DNA of 45,175 nt from an uncultured Bacteroidales bacterium (lineage in GTDB: Bacteria; Bacteroidota; Bacteroidia; Bacteroidales; UBA932). Below the pieces are notes generated by a model. It saw nothing but the letters and a program-made list of their open reading frames with translations, had not been told where the DNA came from and made no database searches. The stretch is taken from positions 1 to 45,175 of the forward strand of contig CALVBH010000081.1 of the NCBI GenBank assembly GCA_944325765.1. The letters are read 5' to 3'. Position numbers and translations under genes: made by a program. This document shows, piece by piece, positions 27,221 through 35,802 of this stretch. Position 1 is the first letter of the stretch. The number at the start of each line of letters is the position of its first letter.

Positions 27221-28674
27221 CAGAGTTCCTTTTTTACATCCTGCTCACGATGGATCAGGGTAACGCTTATGTCATATCTGGATTTAAGATGGGCCGCCAG
27301 CGCTTCCGCACAATACACCGAACGGTGCTGCCCGCCTGTACACCCGAAGGAAAACATCAGGTCAGTAAAGCCGCGTCTGATGTATTTTTCCACATGCGCA
27401 TCCGCCAGAGAATATACGGAAGCGAGGAACGGCCGGACTTCCCCCCTCTTTTCCAGGAACTCCTTCACGTCTTCATCCATTCCGGTTCTGCTTTTGAAAC
27501 GTTCGTATTTCCCGGGATTGTGGATGGCACGGCAGTCGAAGACATAGCCGCCGCCATTGCCGGAAGAGTCTTCCGGCAAACCTTTTTTATAGGAAAAACT
27601 GAATATTCTGACTTTAAGGGAATTATCCGGCAGATCACGGAGATTTTCCCCTTTATCGCATCCGGACTGCCTCCAGAGTTCCCCGGCCAGGCCGGCTATG
27701 TACGGACAGATGTCGGCCGCCTCCGCGGAGAATTCGCGGAGATTCGACAATGCATAAGGTATGCTTTCGAGGAAATGCCTTTTCCCCTCGAACCTGCCTC
27801 TGAAACCGTACGCCCCAAGCACCTGCAAGGTCCTGAACAGCACGAAAATTCTGAGACGGCTCCTGAACCGGGCTTCATCCACGGTCCTGTATTCCCTCAA
27901 TGACGCGATATAGGCGTTTACCAGACGTTCCTTCACCCCAACCGGAAACTTCGAGCGGGCCTGCCATACGAAAGAGGCGACATCGTAGTACACCGGACCT
28001 TTTCTCCCTCCCTGGAAATCGATGAAATACGGCTTCCCGTCCCGGATCATGACATTCCGCGACTGGAAATCACGGTACATGAACGCATCGTCCTTATCTT
28101 CAAGCAGTCTGGCGGACAATCTGACAAAGTCGTCCTCCAGGAGTTCCTCATCGAATTCTATTCCCGATGTCTTCAGAAAACAATATTTGAAATAATTCAG
28201 ATCGAACATTACGGACCGGCGGCCGAACGGACCGGCATGGCGGCATCCCGCCATATCCAGGCCTTCCGCCCCTGTCATCTGGATACGGGGCAGTTCGGAA
28301 ACGGCCTTTTCCGCCAGCAGGATTTCCTCCTCTGAATAAATCCCCGAAAGTCTGCCGGGGGCCAGTCTGTCGAAAAGGGTTTCCGTACCGAGGTCTTCCT
28401 GAAGATAGCACATTCCGTCGCGGCTCACCGCATAAATTTCCGGGACGGCTATCCCTTTCGAGGCAAAATGCCGTGCCAGGGTGCAGAATGCCTCATTCTC
28501 TATGGCGGAGGTCCCCGAAACGCCTATGCATCTGAAAGAAGACGTACCGAGCCTGTAGTATGTACGGTTGCTGCCGGATGAGCGTAGTTCTTCGGCGAAG
28601 TCCGGGCAGGTCCCGGCAAATGACCTGAACAGGATCTCCAAATCGGAAGGTAGCGAATTCATGTTTACGGGCAT
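27220..28674 (-). CDS. Fusion of AmgK-like sugar kinase and RapZ C-terminal domain
   Basis: This 484-residue protein joins two domains. Residues ~1-335 are an aminoglycoside-phosphotransferase-like kinase: YLQEDLGTETLFDRL, the catalytic loop YRDFQSRNVMIRDG and the metal-binding YFIDFQGGRKGPVYYDVAS, as in AmgK, which phosphorylates MurNAc or GlcNAc at C1. Residues ~350-484 match the RapZ C-terminal domain (VRIFSFSYKKGLP, VFDCRAIHNPG, FSFGCTGGQHRSVYCAE), which in Enterobacteria senses glucosamine-6-phosphate. The N-terminal kinase half of canonical RapZ is absent. Start codons at 28674 and 28662 are both possible. With the MurU-like gene it forms a cell-wall sugar recycling operon in which the RapZ domain may sense amino-sugar levels; the last point is inference. 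Confidence 0.9.
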   Translation of the reverse strand: MPVNMNSLPSDLEILFRSFAGTCPDFAEELRSSGSNRTYYRLGTSSFRCIGVSGTSAIENEAFCTLARHFASKGIAVPEIYAVSRDGMCYLQEDLGTETLFDRLAPGRLSGIYSEEEILLAEKAVSELPRIQMTGAEGLDMAGCRHAGPFGRRSVMFDLNYFKYCFLKTSGIEFDEELLEDDFVRLSARLLEDKDDAFMYRDFQSRNVMIRDGKPYFIDFQGGRKGPVYYDVASFVWQARSKFPVGVKERLVNAYIASLREYRTVDEARFRSRLRIFVLFRTLQVLGAYGFRGRFEGKRHFLESIPYALSNLREFSAEAADICPYIAGLAGELWRQSGCDKGENLRDLPDNSLKVRIFSFSYKKGLPEDSSGNGGGYVFDCRAIHNPGKYERFKSRTGMDEDVKEFLEKRGEVRPFLASVYSLADAHVEKYIRRGFTDLMFSFGCTGGQHRSVYCAEALAAHLKSRYDISVTLIHREQDVKKEL

Positions 28675-28713
28675 AATTTTGCGAATTTAATAATTTGTCT
28701 GTCAAAAAAAGAC

Positions 28714-28721
28714 TACATTTG
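28714..28721 (+). promoter_or_regulatory. -7 promoter box for pncB-pncA
   Basis: TACATTTG matches TAnnTTTG, 16 bases before the pncB ATG. A TTTG at 28694-28697 lies only 16 bases upstream, shorter than the usual 19-21. Confidence 0.6.
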
Positions 28722-28737
28722 CAGGAATGTGTAAAAC

Positions 28738-30231
28738 ATGGTGACGATGCCCGACTATGCCTACTGCTCCGACAAGTACCAGTACACTATGGGAAAGTCG
28801 TTCTATGACAACGGTTTCAAAGACAAAACCGCCATTTTCAACCTTTTCTACAGGAAAGCCCCTGAAAACAACAACTGGGCTGTGGTGAGCGGAACAGACG
28901 AAGTTCTGGAAATGGTATCCGGTCTCGGCAGTATGCCGGAGGACTTTTTCGAGAAGTTCATTCCAGGAAACGGGTACAGAGAATTCAGGAAATATCTTGC
29001 CTCCATGAAATTCACTGGGAATATCTACGCGATGCGTGAGGGAGAAATCGTTTTCCCGAACCAGCCCGTAATCATAGTGGAAGGCCCGATGATAGAGGCC
29101 CAGGTCCTCGAAACCCCGATGCTCTGCATTATGAACCACCAGATGGCAGTGGCTACCAAGGCATCGCGCGTATGCAGGGCTACGGACAAGCCTGTCAGCG
29201 AATTCGGTTCGCGAAGGGCACATGGGCCGTGGGCAGCGGTCTACGGAGCCAAGGCAGCCATTATCGCAGGCTGTGCAAACACCTCCAACATCCTGACGGG
29301 AGCCATCTTCGGATGCGGCTCCACGGGAACGATGGCCCACAGTTACGTCACCTCTTTCGGCTGCTCCGTATCCGGGGAATACCGGGCCTTCGACTCATAC
29401 ATCAGGACCCACCTCGGGGAACCGCTGATACTGCTCATAGATACGTTCGACACCCTCAGATGCGGCATACTGAACGCTGTCCGCGCGTACAGGGACAACG
29501 GCATTGATGACAGTTATCCCTATACATACGGAATCCGGCTCGACAGCGGGGACCTCGCCTATCTGTCCACGGAATGCCGCCGCATCCTGGATGAACACGG
29601 AATGAAAAAATGCAGGATATTCGCCACGAATTCACTGGACGAATATATAATATCGGATCTGGAAAGACAGGGTGCGTGCATCGACTCTTACGGTGTAGGG
29701 GATGCCATCGCTACGAGCAAGGCGAATCCATGCTTCGGGAACGTGTACAAATTAGTGCAGATTGACGGGGAACCCGTACTGAAACGGTCCGAAGACAAGG
29801 CAAAACTCATAAATCCCGGTTTTCAGATTACCTACAGGATAATGAAGCGGGACGAAGAAGCCGGGGAAATCTACAAGGCGGACGTCACCTGCCTCAGAGG
29901 GGATGAACTGTCGGGAAAAATAGAAGCAGGGGAAACGTTCACGATTTATGACGAATACGACAGATACAAGTTCAAGACATTCGAGGCCGGGACCTATTCG
30001 GCATTCCCGCTGCAGACGCCTGTAATGAGAAACGGGGAAATATGCGGTCCCAAGTACTCTCTCGCCGAAAAAAGCGGCTATTACAGACAGACATTGGAAC
30101 ATTTCAGCCCGAGCGAACGGCGTCTGATAAACCCGCACTATTACAAAGTGGACATTTCGGACTCGCTTTACGATCTGAAGATGAACATAATAAACAAATT
30201 ATCAAGAGAAATAGATGAATTCCGTATATGA
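28738..30231 (+). CDS. pncB: Nicotinate phosphoribosyltransferase
   Basis: This 497-residue enzyme makes nicotinate mononucleotide from nicotinate and PRPP. Family segments are DKYQYTMGKSFYDNG at the N-terminus, SEFGSRRAHGPWAA, the GCGSTGTMAHSYV loop with the catalytic His, and the phosphate-site VGDAIATSKANPCFGNVYKLV. Length fits the long NAPRTase form. ATGs at 28738 and 28747 are both possible starts. Its last 17 bases overlap the nicotinamidase gene, so pncB and pncA form a coupled NAD-salvage pair converting nicotinamide to nicotinate mononucleotide. Confidence 0.95.
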   Translation: MVTMPDYAYCSDKYQYTMGKSFYDNGFKDKTAIFNLFYRKAPENNNWAVVSGTDEVLEMVSGLGSMPEDFFEKFIPGNGYREFRKYLASMKFTGNIYAMREGEIVFPNQPVIIVEGPMIEAQVLETPMLCIMNHQMAVATKASRVCRATDKPVSEFGSRRAHGPWAAVYGAKAAIIAGCANTSNILTGAIFGCGSTGTMAHSYVTSFGCSVSGEYRAFDSYIRTHLGEPLILLIDTFDTLRCGILNAVRAYRDNGIDDSYPYTYGIRLDSGDLAYLSTECRRILDEHGMKKCRIFATNSLDEYIISDLERQGACIDSYGVGDAIATSKANPCFGNVYKLVQIDGEPVLKRSEDKAKLINPGFQITYRIMKRDEEAGEIYKADVTCLRGDELSGKIEAGETFTIYDEYDRYKFKTFEAGTYSAFPLQTPVMRNGEICGPKYSLAEKSGYYRQTLEHFSPSERRLINPHYYKVDISDSLYDLKMNIINKLSREIDEFRI

Positions 30232-30823
30232 TGAAACCAGAGACTCGGCCTTAGTCGTAGTCGATATGCTGAATGACTTCATTGACGGGTCCATGGCCTG
30301 CGCCAATGCAAAGGAAGCCGTAAACCGGGCAGCAGAGTTCATAGACAGTATGACTGCCGGCGAAAAGGCCGGAGACGGGGAGATTTTCGGACAGTTTCCC
30401 ATACTGTTCATCTGCGACCATCATCCTGCCGATCACTGCTCGTTCCTTCAGCAAGGCGGACAATGGCCTTCACACTGCGTCGTGGATACCAGAGGCAGCG
30501 CCATACACGATATGCTGACACCCTACGTCTCCGAGGAACTGACCTTCTACAAGGGATGCGAACCGGACAATGAACAGTACTCGGGACATGAAGGCAGGAA
30601 TAAGGCGGGACAGTCAGTCTCCGAAGTCCTGGACCTTTTGGACATCAGGACCGTATACGTATGCGGAATCGCGACGGAATATTGCGTCAGGGCGACGGCC
30701 GAAGATCTGGCGGCCGACGGGAAAAAAGTGATTATCATCGGAGATGCCCTGGGATACGTCGGACAGGAGGGGCATCTGAAAACACTGGAAGAAATGCGGG
30801 AAAAAGGCATGCAAATTATCTGA
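30215..30823 (+). CDS. pncA: Nicotinamidase (isochorismatase family)
   Basis: This 202-residue enzyme hydrolyses nicotinamide to nicotinate. The catalytic triad is Asp17 (VVVDMLNDF), Lys113 (FYKGCEP) and Cys157 (GIATEYCVRA). The metal site lies in FICDHHPADHCSF, and WPSHCVVDT is the diagnostic PncA segment. It overlaps pncB by 17 bases in a different frame, which is strong context for NAD salvage rather than another isochorismatase-type reaction. Length is normal. Confidence 0.95.
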   Translation: MNSVYDETRDSALVVVDMLNDFIDGSMACANAKEAVNRAAEFIDSMTAGEKAGDGEIFGQFPILFICDHHPADHCSFLQQGGQWPSHCVVDTRGSAIHDMLTPYVSEELTFYKGCEPDNEQYSGHEGRNKAGQSVSEVLDLLDIRTVYVCGIATEYCVRATAEDLAADGKKVIIIGDALGYVGQEGHLKTLEEMREKGMQII

Positions 30824-30857
30824 AAACCGTTGAGCGACAGGCAGATTGGTTTAAAAA

Positions 30858-30888
30858 TTTGATATTTTAAAAAATATGTCTACCTTTG
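30858..30888 (+). promoter_or_regulatory. Promoter for the putative porin gene (-33 TTTG, -7 TACCTTTG)
   Basis: TTTG at 30858-30861 and TACCTTTG at 30881-30888 are separated by 19 bases, a full consensus match. The -7 box ends ten bases before the ATG at 30899, giving a very short leader. Confidence 0.8.
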
Positions 30889-30898
30889 CCGGCTCGAT

Positions 30899-33526
30899 AT
30901 GAAGGATTTTGTATCAAAAATATGGCTTCCACTGGTGCTGACGGGACTGGCTGTAATCCAGTCATTCGCCGTGGAAAATGACCGCCCCCGCAGGGTTTCC
31001 AGCCTGCAGGACACACTGGTACAGGTCTCGGAAACGGACAGTATCCTGTCTTCGGAGAGCATCGTACCGGCGGACACTGCCGAAATCGTAAATCCGGCGG
31101 ACACCATCACCGTACCGGACTCTCTCAGATACACCGACACTCTCAAGTTCAAATATTATATTGCACTCAAAGACAGTACGGTCAGGGCTTTTGTCCGGGA
31201 TTCTCTCAGAAGTCTCGGAGATACTCTGGAACTGCACAGACTGGACTCCCTGGTATACAAGGACTCGACTGAAACTGCCATAAGGGACTCCATCGCCCGG
31301 TTCAACTCTCTGTCCAGGATAGAAAAGAAGAAATATCTGGCAAATATCAAGGCGGCGCAGCAGCTGGCCAAGATGGACAGCATCTTCCATGTAAAGGACA
31401 GTATCCGGGCATACAAGGACAGCATCATAAAAAACACTCCGAGAATACTCGACACTTACGTACTTCCGGATTCGATGCAGTACAAACGCATCATAACATG
31501 GAAGCATGACAGGTATTTCAACAATATAGAGCTGCAGGACATAGACACGACATACAACAGGTATTACACTGAATACCCGTTCCTGCGGGACGATGTGAAT
31601 GCCACATATCTCGGAGTGATAGGCTCCCCTACCGAGACCTACAACTTCTTCAAACGGGAAGAGGCCGAAAACGCGGTTTTCTACACTCCCTACCTGATGT
31701 ACAACTACACCCCTGAAAGCCTGCCGATGTACAACACGAAAACCCCGTACACCGAACTGGCATACTGGGGAACCCTGTTCGCGAACACCGAAAAGGAAGA
31801 AAGCAACGTCAGGGTGATGACTACCCAGAACATACTCCCGGAACTCAACGTAACACTGGAATACGACAGGTTCGGCAGCAACGGAATGCTTATGGACGAA
31901 GACACGGACAACCGTACCTTCGTGGCTGCGGCGAACTACCTCGGGAAGAGATACTTCATGAACGCCGGCTATATCTACAACAAGATAGAAAGAAGCGAAA
32001 ACGGCGGTATCGTGGACAATTTCTGGATACGGGATACCACGGTGGATGCCAGGGAAATAGAGGTCCGGCTGTCGGATGCAAGCAACCGCATCAAGAAGAA
32101 CACCGTATTCCTCGACCAGTCATACAGGATTCCGTTCAATTTCCTGTCCAGGAGTTTCCGCGAAGCCAAAAAGGCTGAAAAGGCAGAAAAAGCCTACCGT
32201 GACAGCCTGATGGCGGCCGGAGACAGCGCAGCCATAGCAGAATACTTGGCCGCACAGGCTGAACTGGAAGCCGGGAAGACGCAGGAAGCCGACACCGTGA
32301 CGAACGATGATATCACTACCGCCTTCATAGGCCACGCCTCCGAGTACTCCGTCTACACGAAAGTTTATCAGGACAGGATATCCGCTGACGATACGGAAGC
32401 CAGGGATTTCTATAACAACAACTTTTTCCTGAATCCGACTACCAGTTACGACTCACTGAGGGTTATGAAGCTCGACAACAGGATTTTCCTGAGGCTACAG
32501 CCATGGTCGAGCGACGGAATAGTATCGAAGCTGGATGTCGGGATAGGAGACAAGCTTCTGCACTATTACGATTTCAACAGGCTGAACTACATCCGGAAGG
32601 CAAAGCCGGTGTCGAGAAACTCGCTCTACCTGTATGCCGGAGCGGAAGGACGGCTGAAAAAATACATTCAGTGGAATGCCACGGGACGCTATACTTTCCT
32701 CGGAAGCGAACTGAACGACTTCTTCGTGAATGCCAATTTGTCAGTCAATTTCTACCCGTTCAGAAAGCACAGGAACAGCCCTCTGAACCTGAACTTACAT
32801 TTTGAGACAAATCTAAGAGAGCCAGACTATTACGAGCAGCATCTGCATACCAACCATTACTGGTGGGACAACAGTTTCGGAAAGATTTCCACCACGAAAG
32901 CCGAGGCTTCCCTCAACATTCCGGTATGGAATTTGAGCGCTTTCTTCGGTTATGCATTGCTGAGCAACAACATATACTACGACAACCACGGATCAATACA
33001 GCAAAACCAAGTACCAATGAGCGTCATGACAGCCTCTGTCATGAAAAACTTCAGGCTTTGGAATTTTCACTTTGACCACAAGGCTCTTTTCCAGCTTTCC
33101 TCTAACGAGGACGTGCTCCGTCTGCCGCTTCTGGCATTGAACTTCAGATATTATTTCCAGTTCAATGTCGTAAAGAACGTGATGCAGATGCAGATCGGTG
33201 CGAATGCCACCTACGAGACGAAATGGTATGCTCCGGCATACAATCCGGTTCTGGGCGTATTCCACAGGCAGGATGAGGAGCAGTACGGGAACTGTCCGTA
33301 CATCGACGTTTTCCTGAATATCCAGTGGAAACGCGCATGTATTTTCGTAAAGGCTGTGAATCTGGGAATGGGCTGGCCCAACAAGTCCGCCGACTATTTC
33401 AGCGCACACCATTACATCAGGCCCCAGCAGGCGTTCAAAGTGGGAATTTTCTGGCCGTTTTATGTACAACCTAAAAGAGTTTCCAATTTCGGGAACGCTA
33501 CTGAGCTGAGAAGCTCGCAAGAATAG
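30899..33526 (+). CDS. Putative porin (Porin_10 type) outer membrane beta-barrel protein
   Basis: This 875-residue protein starts with a signal peptide (cleavage near residue 25, SFA-VEN). Residues ~30-200 are a Ser/Asp-rich, helical or extended periplasmic region with many D-S-[ILTV] repeats. The remainder is a beta-barrel with many aromatic-rich strands (ITWKHDRYFNN, LNVTLEYDRFGSNG, YFMNAGYIYNKIER, FNFRYYFQFNVVKN near the end). Residues ~380-460 include an insertion of Ala/Glu/Lys repeats (KKAEKAEKAYRD). This is the large Bacteroidota 'putative porin' family; its substrate is unknown. It is followed ten bases later by an MltF-like gene. Confidence 0.85.
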   Translation: MKDFVSKIWLPLVLTGLAVIQSFAVENDRPRRVSSLQDTLVQVSETDSILSSESIVPADTAEIVNPADTITVPDSLRYTDTLKFKYYIALKDSTVRAFVRDSLRSLGDTLELHRLDSLVYKDSTETAIRDSIARFNSLSRIEKKKYLANIKAAQQLAKMDSIFHVKDSIRAYKDSIIKNTPRILDTYVLPDSMQYKRIITWKHDRYFNNIELQDIDTTYNRYYTEYPFLRDDVNATYLGVIGSPTETYNFFKREEAENAVFYTPYLMYNYTPESLPMYNTKTPYTELAYWGTLFANTEKEESNVRVMTTQNILPELNVTLEYDRFGSNGMLMDEDTDNRTFVAAANYLGKRYFMNAGYIYNKIERSENGGIVDNFWIRDTTVDAREIEVRLSDASNRIKKNTVFLDQSYRIPFNFLSRSFREAKKAEKAEKAYRDSLMAAGDSAAIAEYLAAQAELEAGKTQEADTVTNDDITTAFIGHASEYSVYTKVYQDRISADDTEARDFYNNNFFLNPTTSYDSLRVMKLDNRIFLRLQPWSSDGIVSKLDVGIGDKLLHYYDFNRLNYIRKAKPVSRNSLYLYAGAEGRLKKYIQWNATGRYTFLGSELNDFFVNANLSVNFYPFRKHRNSPLNLNLHFETNLREPDYYEQHLHTNHYWWDNSFGKISTTKAEASLNIPVWNLSAFFGYALLSNNIYYDNHGSIQQNQVPMSVMTASVMKNFRLWNFHFDHKALFQLSSNEDVLRLPLLALNFRYYFQFNVVKNVMQMQIGANATYETKWYAPAYNPVLGVFHRQDEEQYGNCPYIDVFLNIQWKRACIFVKAVNLGMGWPNKSADYFSAHHYIRPQQAFKVGIFWPFYVQPKRVSNFGNATELRSSQE

Positions 33527-33536
33527 GAGGTAAATT

Positions 33537-34607
33537 ATGAAATTTACAGAGAAAATGCGCTCGGTCATGAGGTATTGTGCCGCATTCGTCCTGATTTTCG
33601 GATCTGTGACGGTAGGCGAACGTTCTGAAGCCGTCGACGGTATCAGTCCGTATGAAACATTCGGTGGCGACACCCTCAGATGCGTCATCAACACCGGGAA
33701 CGAAAACTATGGAAGAAACGGTTTCAGGACAGGATTCAACTACGAACTGCTCCGGAAATTCGGCGACCATGTCGGTGCACGGATGGAAATCTCCCTTGCA
33801 GACAATCATTGCGACTATGAAGATTCCCTTCAGACAGGTGCGATAGATATCATGGTACTGCCTGACACTTGCAGCCATTTCGAAAACAAATTCATATTTT
33901 CGAGAAAAATCGACAATGCAGTGTGGGCTGTCAACAGCGGGGACATAGCCAAAATCAAGGAGGTTAATACCTGGATAGCCACCTATACGGGATCCGACGA
34001 CTACAAGCGGACCTGGGCGAAGTATCACAGGTCTGTCAATCCTCTCACCAAATTCGACAGGAAAACCATTTCTTCGAAAATCAGCCCGTACGACCAGCTG
34101 ATAAAGGAATATGCCGGAAAACTTGGCTGGGACTGGAGAATGCTGGCTGCCGTAATCTATCAGGAATCCAAATTCTCCATAAATACGGTCTCCCACCGCG
34201 GGGCCACCGGACTGATGCAGGTAATGCCTTCCACTGCAAGATATTACGGCATCGAAAATCTGCTCGACCCTGAGGAAAACATAAAGGCCGGCACGATGCA
34301 TCTTGCCCGTCTGGAAAAGTTGTACCGCAATGAAGAAATGACGGATATGGAGCGTTTCAAATTCGTCCTGGCATCATACAATGCAGGAGAAGGCCGTATA
34401 GCCGACTGCCGGAATCTGGCTGCCGCCAGAAACCTGGATGACAACAGATGGGACGACATACTGAAAGTGATACCGTCCATGAGGGAGGACGCCACGTTAA
34501 GGGAAGTGGACCTCAAATTCGGCAAATTCAACGGTACGGAAACCATGAATTACGTCGAGAACATTCTGAACATCTATTCGGCTTTCTGCGAAATCTGTCC
34601 GGCATAA
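33537..34607 (+). CDS. MltF-like lytic transglycosylase
   Basis: This 356-residue protein has an N-terminal signal segment (~10-30), a shortened solute-binding-like region (~40-170) and a C-terminal SLT domain. The SLT domain carries catalytic Glu210 (AAVIYQESKFS) followed by RGATGLMQVMPSTARYYGI and the ASYNAGEGRI motif. It should cleave peptidoglycan glycan strands to anhydromuropeptides in the periplasm. No lipobox Cys is evident, so it may be soluble. AGGAGG at 33525-33530, overlapping the porin stop codon, is a strong ribosome-binding site, so it is cotranscribed with the porin. Products could feed the AmgK/MurU recycling route encoded elsewhere in this window. Confidence 0.92.
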   Translation: MKFTEKMRSVMRYCAAFVLIFGSVTVGERSEAVDGISPYETFGGDTLRCVINTGNENYGRNGFRTGFNYELLRKFGDHVGARMEISLADNHCDYEDSLQTGAIDIMVLPDTCSHFENKFIFSRKIDNAVWAVNSGDIAKIKEVNTWIATYTGSDDYKRTWAKYHRSVNPLTKFDRKTISSKISPYDQLIKEYAGKLGWDWRMLAAVIYQESKFSINTVSHRGATGLMQVMPSTARYYGIENLLDPEENIKAGTMHLARLEKLYRNEEMTDMERFKFVLASYNAGEGRIADCRNLAAARNLDDNRWDDILKVIPSMREDATLREVDLKFGKFNGTETMNYVENILNIYSAFCEICPA

Positions 34608-34621
34608 CCCGGGCATAACAG

Positions 34622-35794
34622 CTAATTCATCCTGACCGTTTTCGCAGGATCGACGCGCGAAATGAACATTGACGGCAGCAGGAGCAGAAGCATTATCAAA
34701 AGATATGCGGCTGCGTCTGCCGCCAATATTTTTACGGGTTCCATATAAACGGGGACGTATGAGATGAAATAGTTGTCCGGGTCAAGGGTAATGAAATGCG
34801 TCGTTCCCTGAATGGCGCAGAACAGGAAGGCAAGCACGTTTCCCGCCAGCATTCCCTTCAGGACCAGAGACGAGGACGCTCTCAGAAAAGTCCTCGCAAT
34901 GCCGGCATCGGACATTCCGAGGGACTTGAGGATACCGATAGTGGAAATATTCTCGAAAAGCAATATCAGCAGGCCTGAAATCATATTGAATCCGGCTACC
35001 ATGGTCATCAGAATCAGGATGACCAGTACGTTGAAGTCTATCAGCGACAGCCAGTCGAAAAGCCGCGGATTCTCTTCAGCCGCGGACATACTGACTACCG
35101 AAGCTTCGTCCTCTGAAGAATGGAGAAGCGCCGCCGACCCTGTTTCCGCGGCCAGTGCCTCCATGCCGGCCTCATCCCTGAACCTGTCTTCCAGTCTTAT
35201 TTCGAATGCCGAAACATAGTCGTCGCTCCAGCCGTTTATCCTCTGCATGTCAGACAACCTGCCATAAACCACCATCCTGTCGTCCGTTTCCGTCAGGCCC
35301 TCATAAACTGAAACTACCGTAAACTTCCTTGCCCTGACCCTTTCCCCCACAAAATATGCGGAAAGCGGACTTCCCTCCTCCAGTTCCAGCATATCCGCGA
35401 GTCTCGAAGGAACACTTACCGGCAGCGCAGTCGAATCCTCCGGCATGAAATCCTCCGTACCCTTGAACAGGACTCCGTGGACGGAAGCATCGTTTTTCAC
35501 AATCCCGGCCCTGTAAACCACCGGCGATACAGATTTCACGCCGTCGACGGAAGCCACGTAGGGAAGATACGCAGGAGTCCGTTCTATCGGAGATGTTCCG
35601 GAAATCCAGTCGAGACCTGTCGGGACCAGTCTTATGTCCCCTGTCGCCGACGAGACGGCATCCCGGATCTCTTTTCTGAATCCCGAAGATACGGAAACGG
35701 CGATAATCATAACGAGGAAACTGAGCGCAATCGAAATGACGACTATCTTTCCCCTGAAGCGCAGTTTCCCCGAAATGAATCCCGTAATTCCCAT
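34622..35794 (-). CDS. LolC/LolE-type ABC transporter permease (FtsX-like), second copy
   Basis: This 390-residue inner membrane protein has the same layout as the permease at 11985: an N-terminal helix (~15-38), a large periplasmic domain (~45-255), then three helices. The coupling helix reads LLFENISTIGILKSLGMSDAG. The two permeases share this pattern but differ widely in sequence, so they are likely ancient paralogues. It starts eight bases after the M13 peptidase stop and is probably cotranscribed with it. No ATPase gene is adjacent. A LolE-like or other export role remains open. Confidence 0.85.
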   Translation of the reverse strand: MGITGFISGKLRFRGKIVVISIALSFLVMIIAVSVSSGFRKEIRDAVSSATGDIRLVPTGLDWISGTSPIERTPAYLPYVASVDGVKSVSPVVYRAGIVKNDASVHGVLFKGTEDFMPEDSTALPVSVPSRLADMLELEEGSPLSAYFVGERVRARKFTVVSVYEGLTETDDRMVVYGRLSDMQRINGWSDDYVSAFEIRLEDRFRDEAGMEALAAETGSAALLHSSEDEASVVSMSAAEENPRLFDWLSLIDFNVLVILILMTMVAGFNMISGLLILLFENISTIGILKSLGMSDAGIARTFLRASSSLVLKGMLAGNVLAFLFCAIQGTTHFITLDPDNYFISYVPVYMEPVKILAADAAAYLLIMLLLLLPSMFISRVDPAKTVRMN

Positions 35795-35802
35795 AGACGA
35801 GG

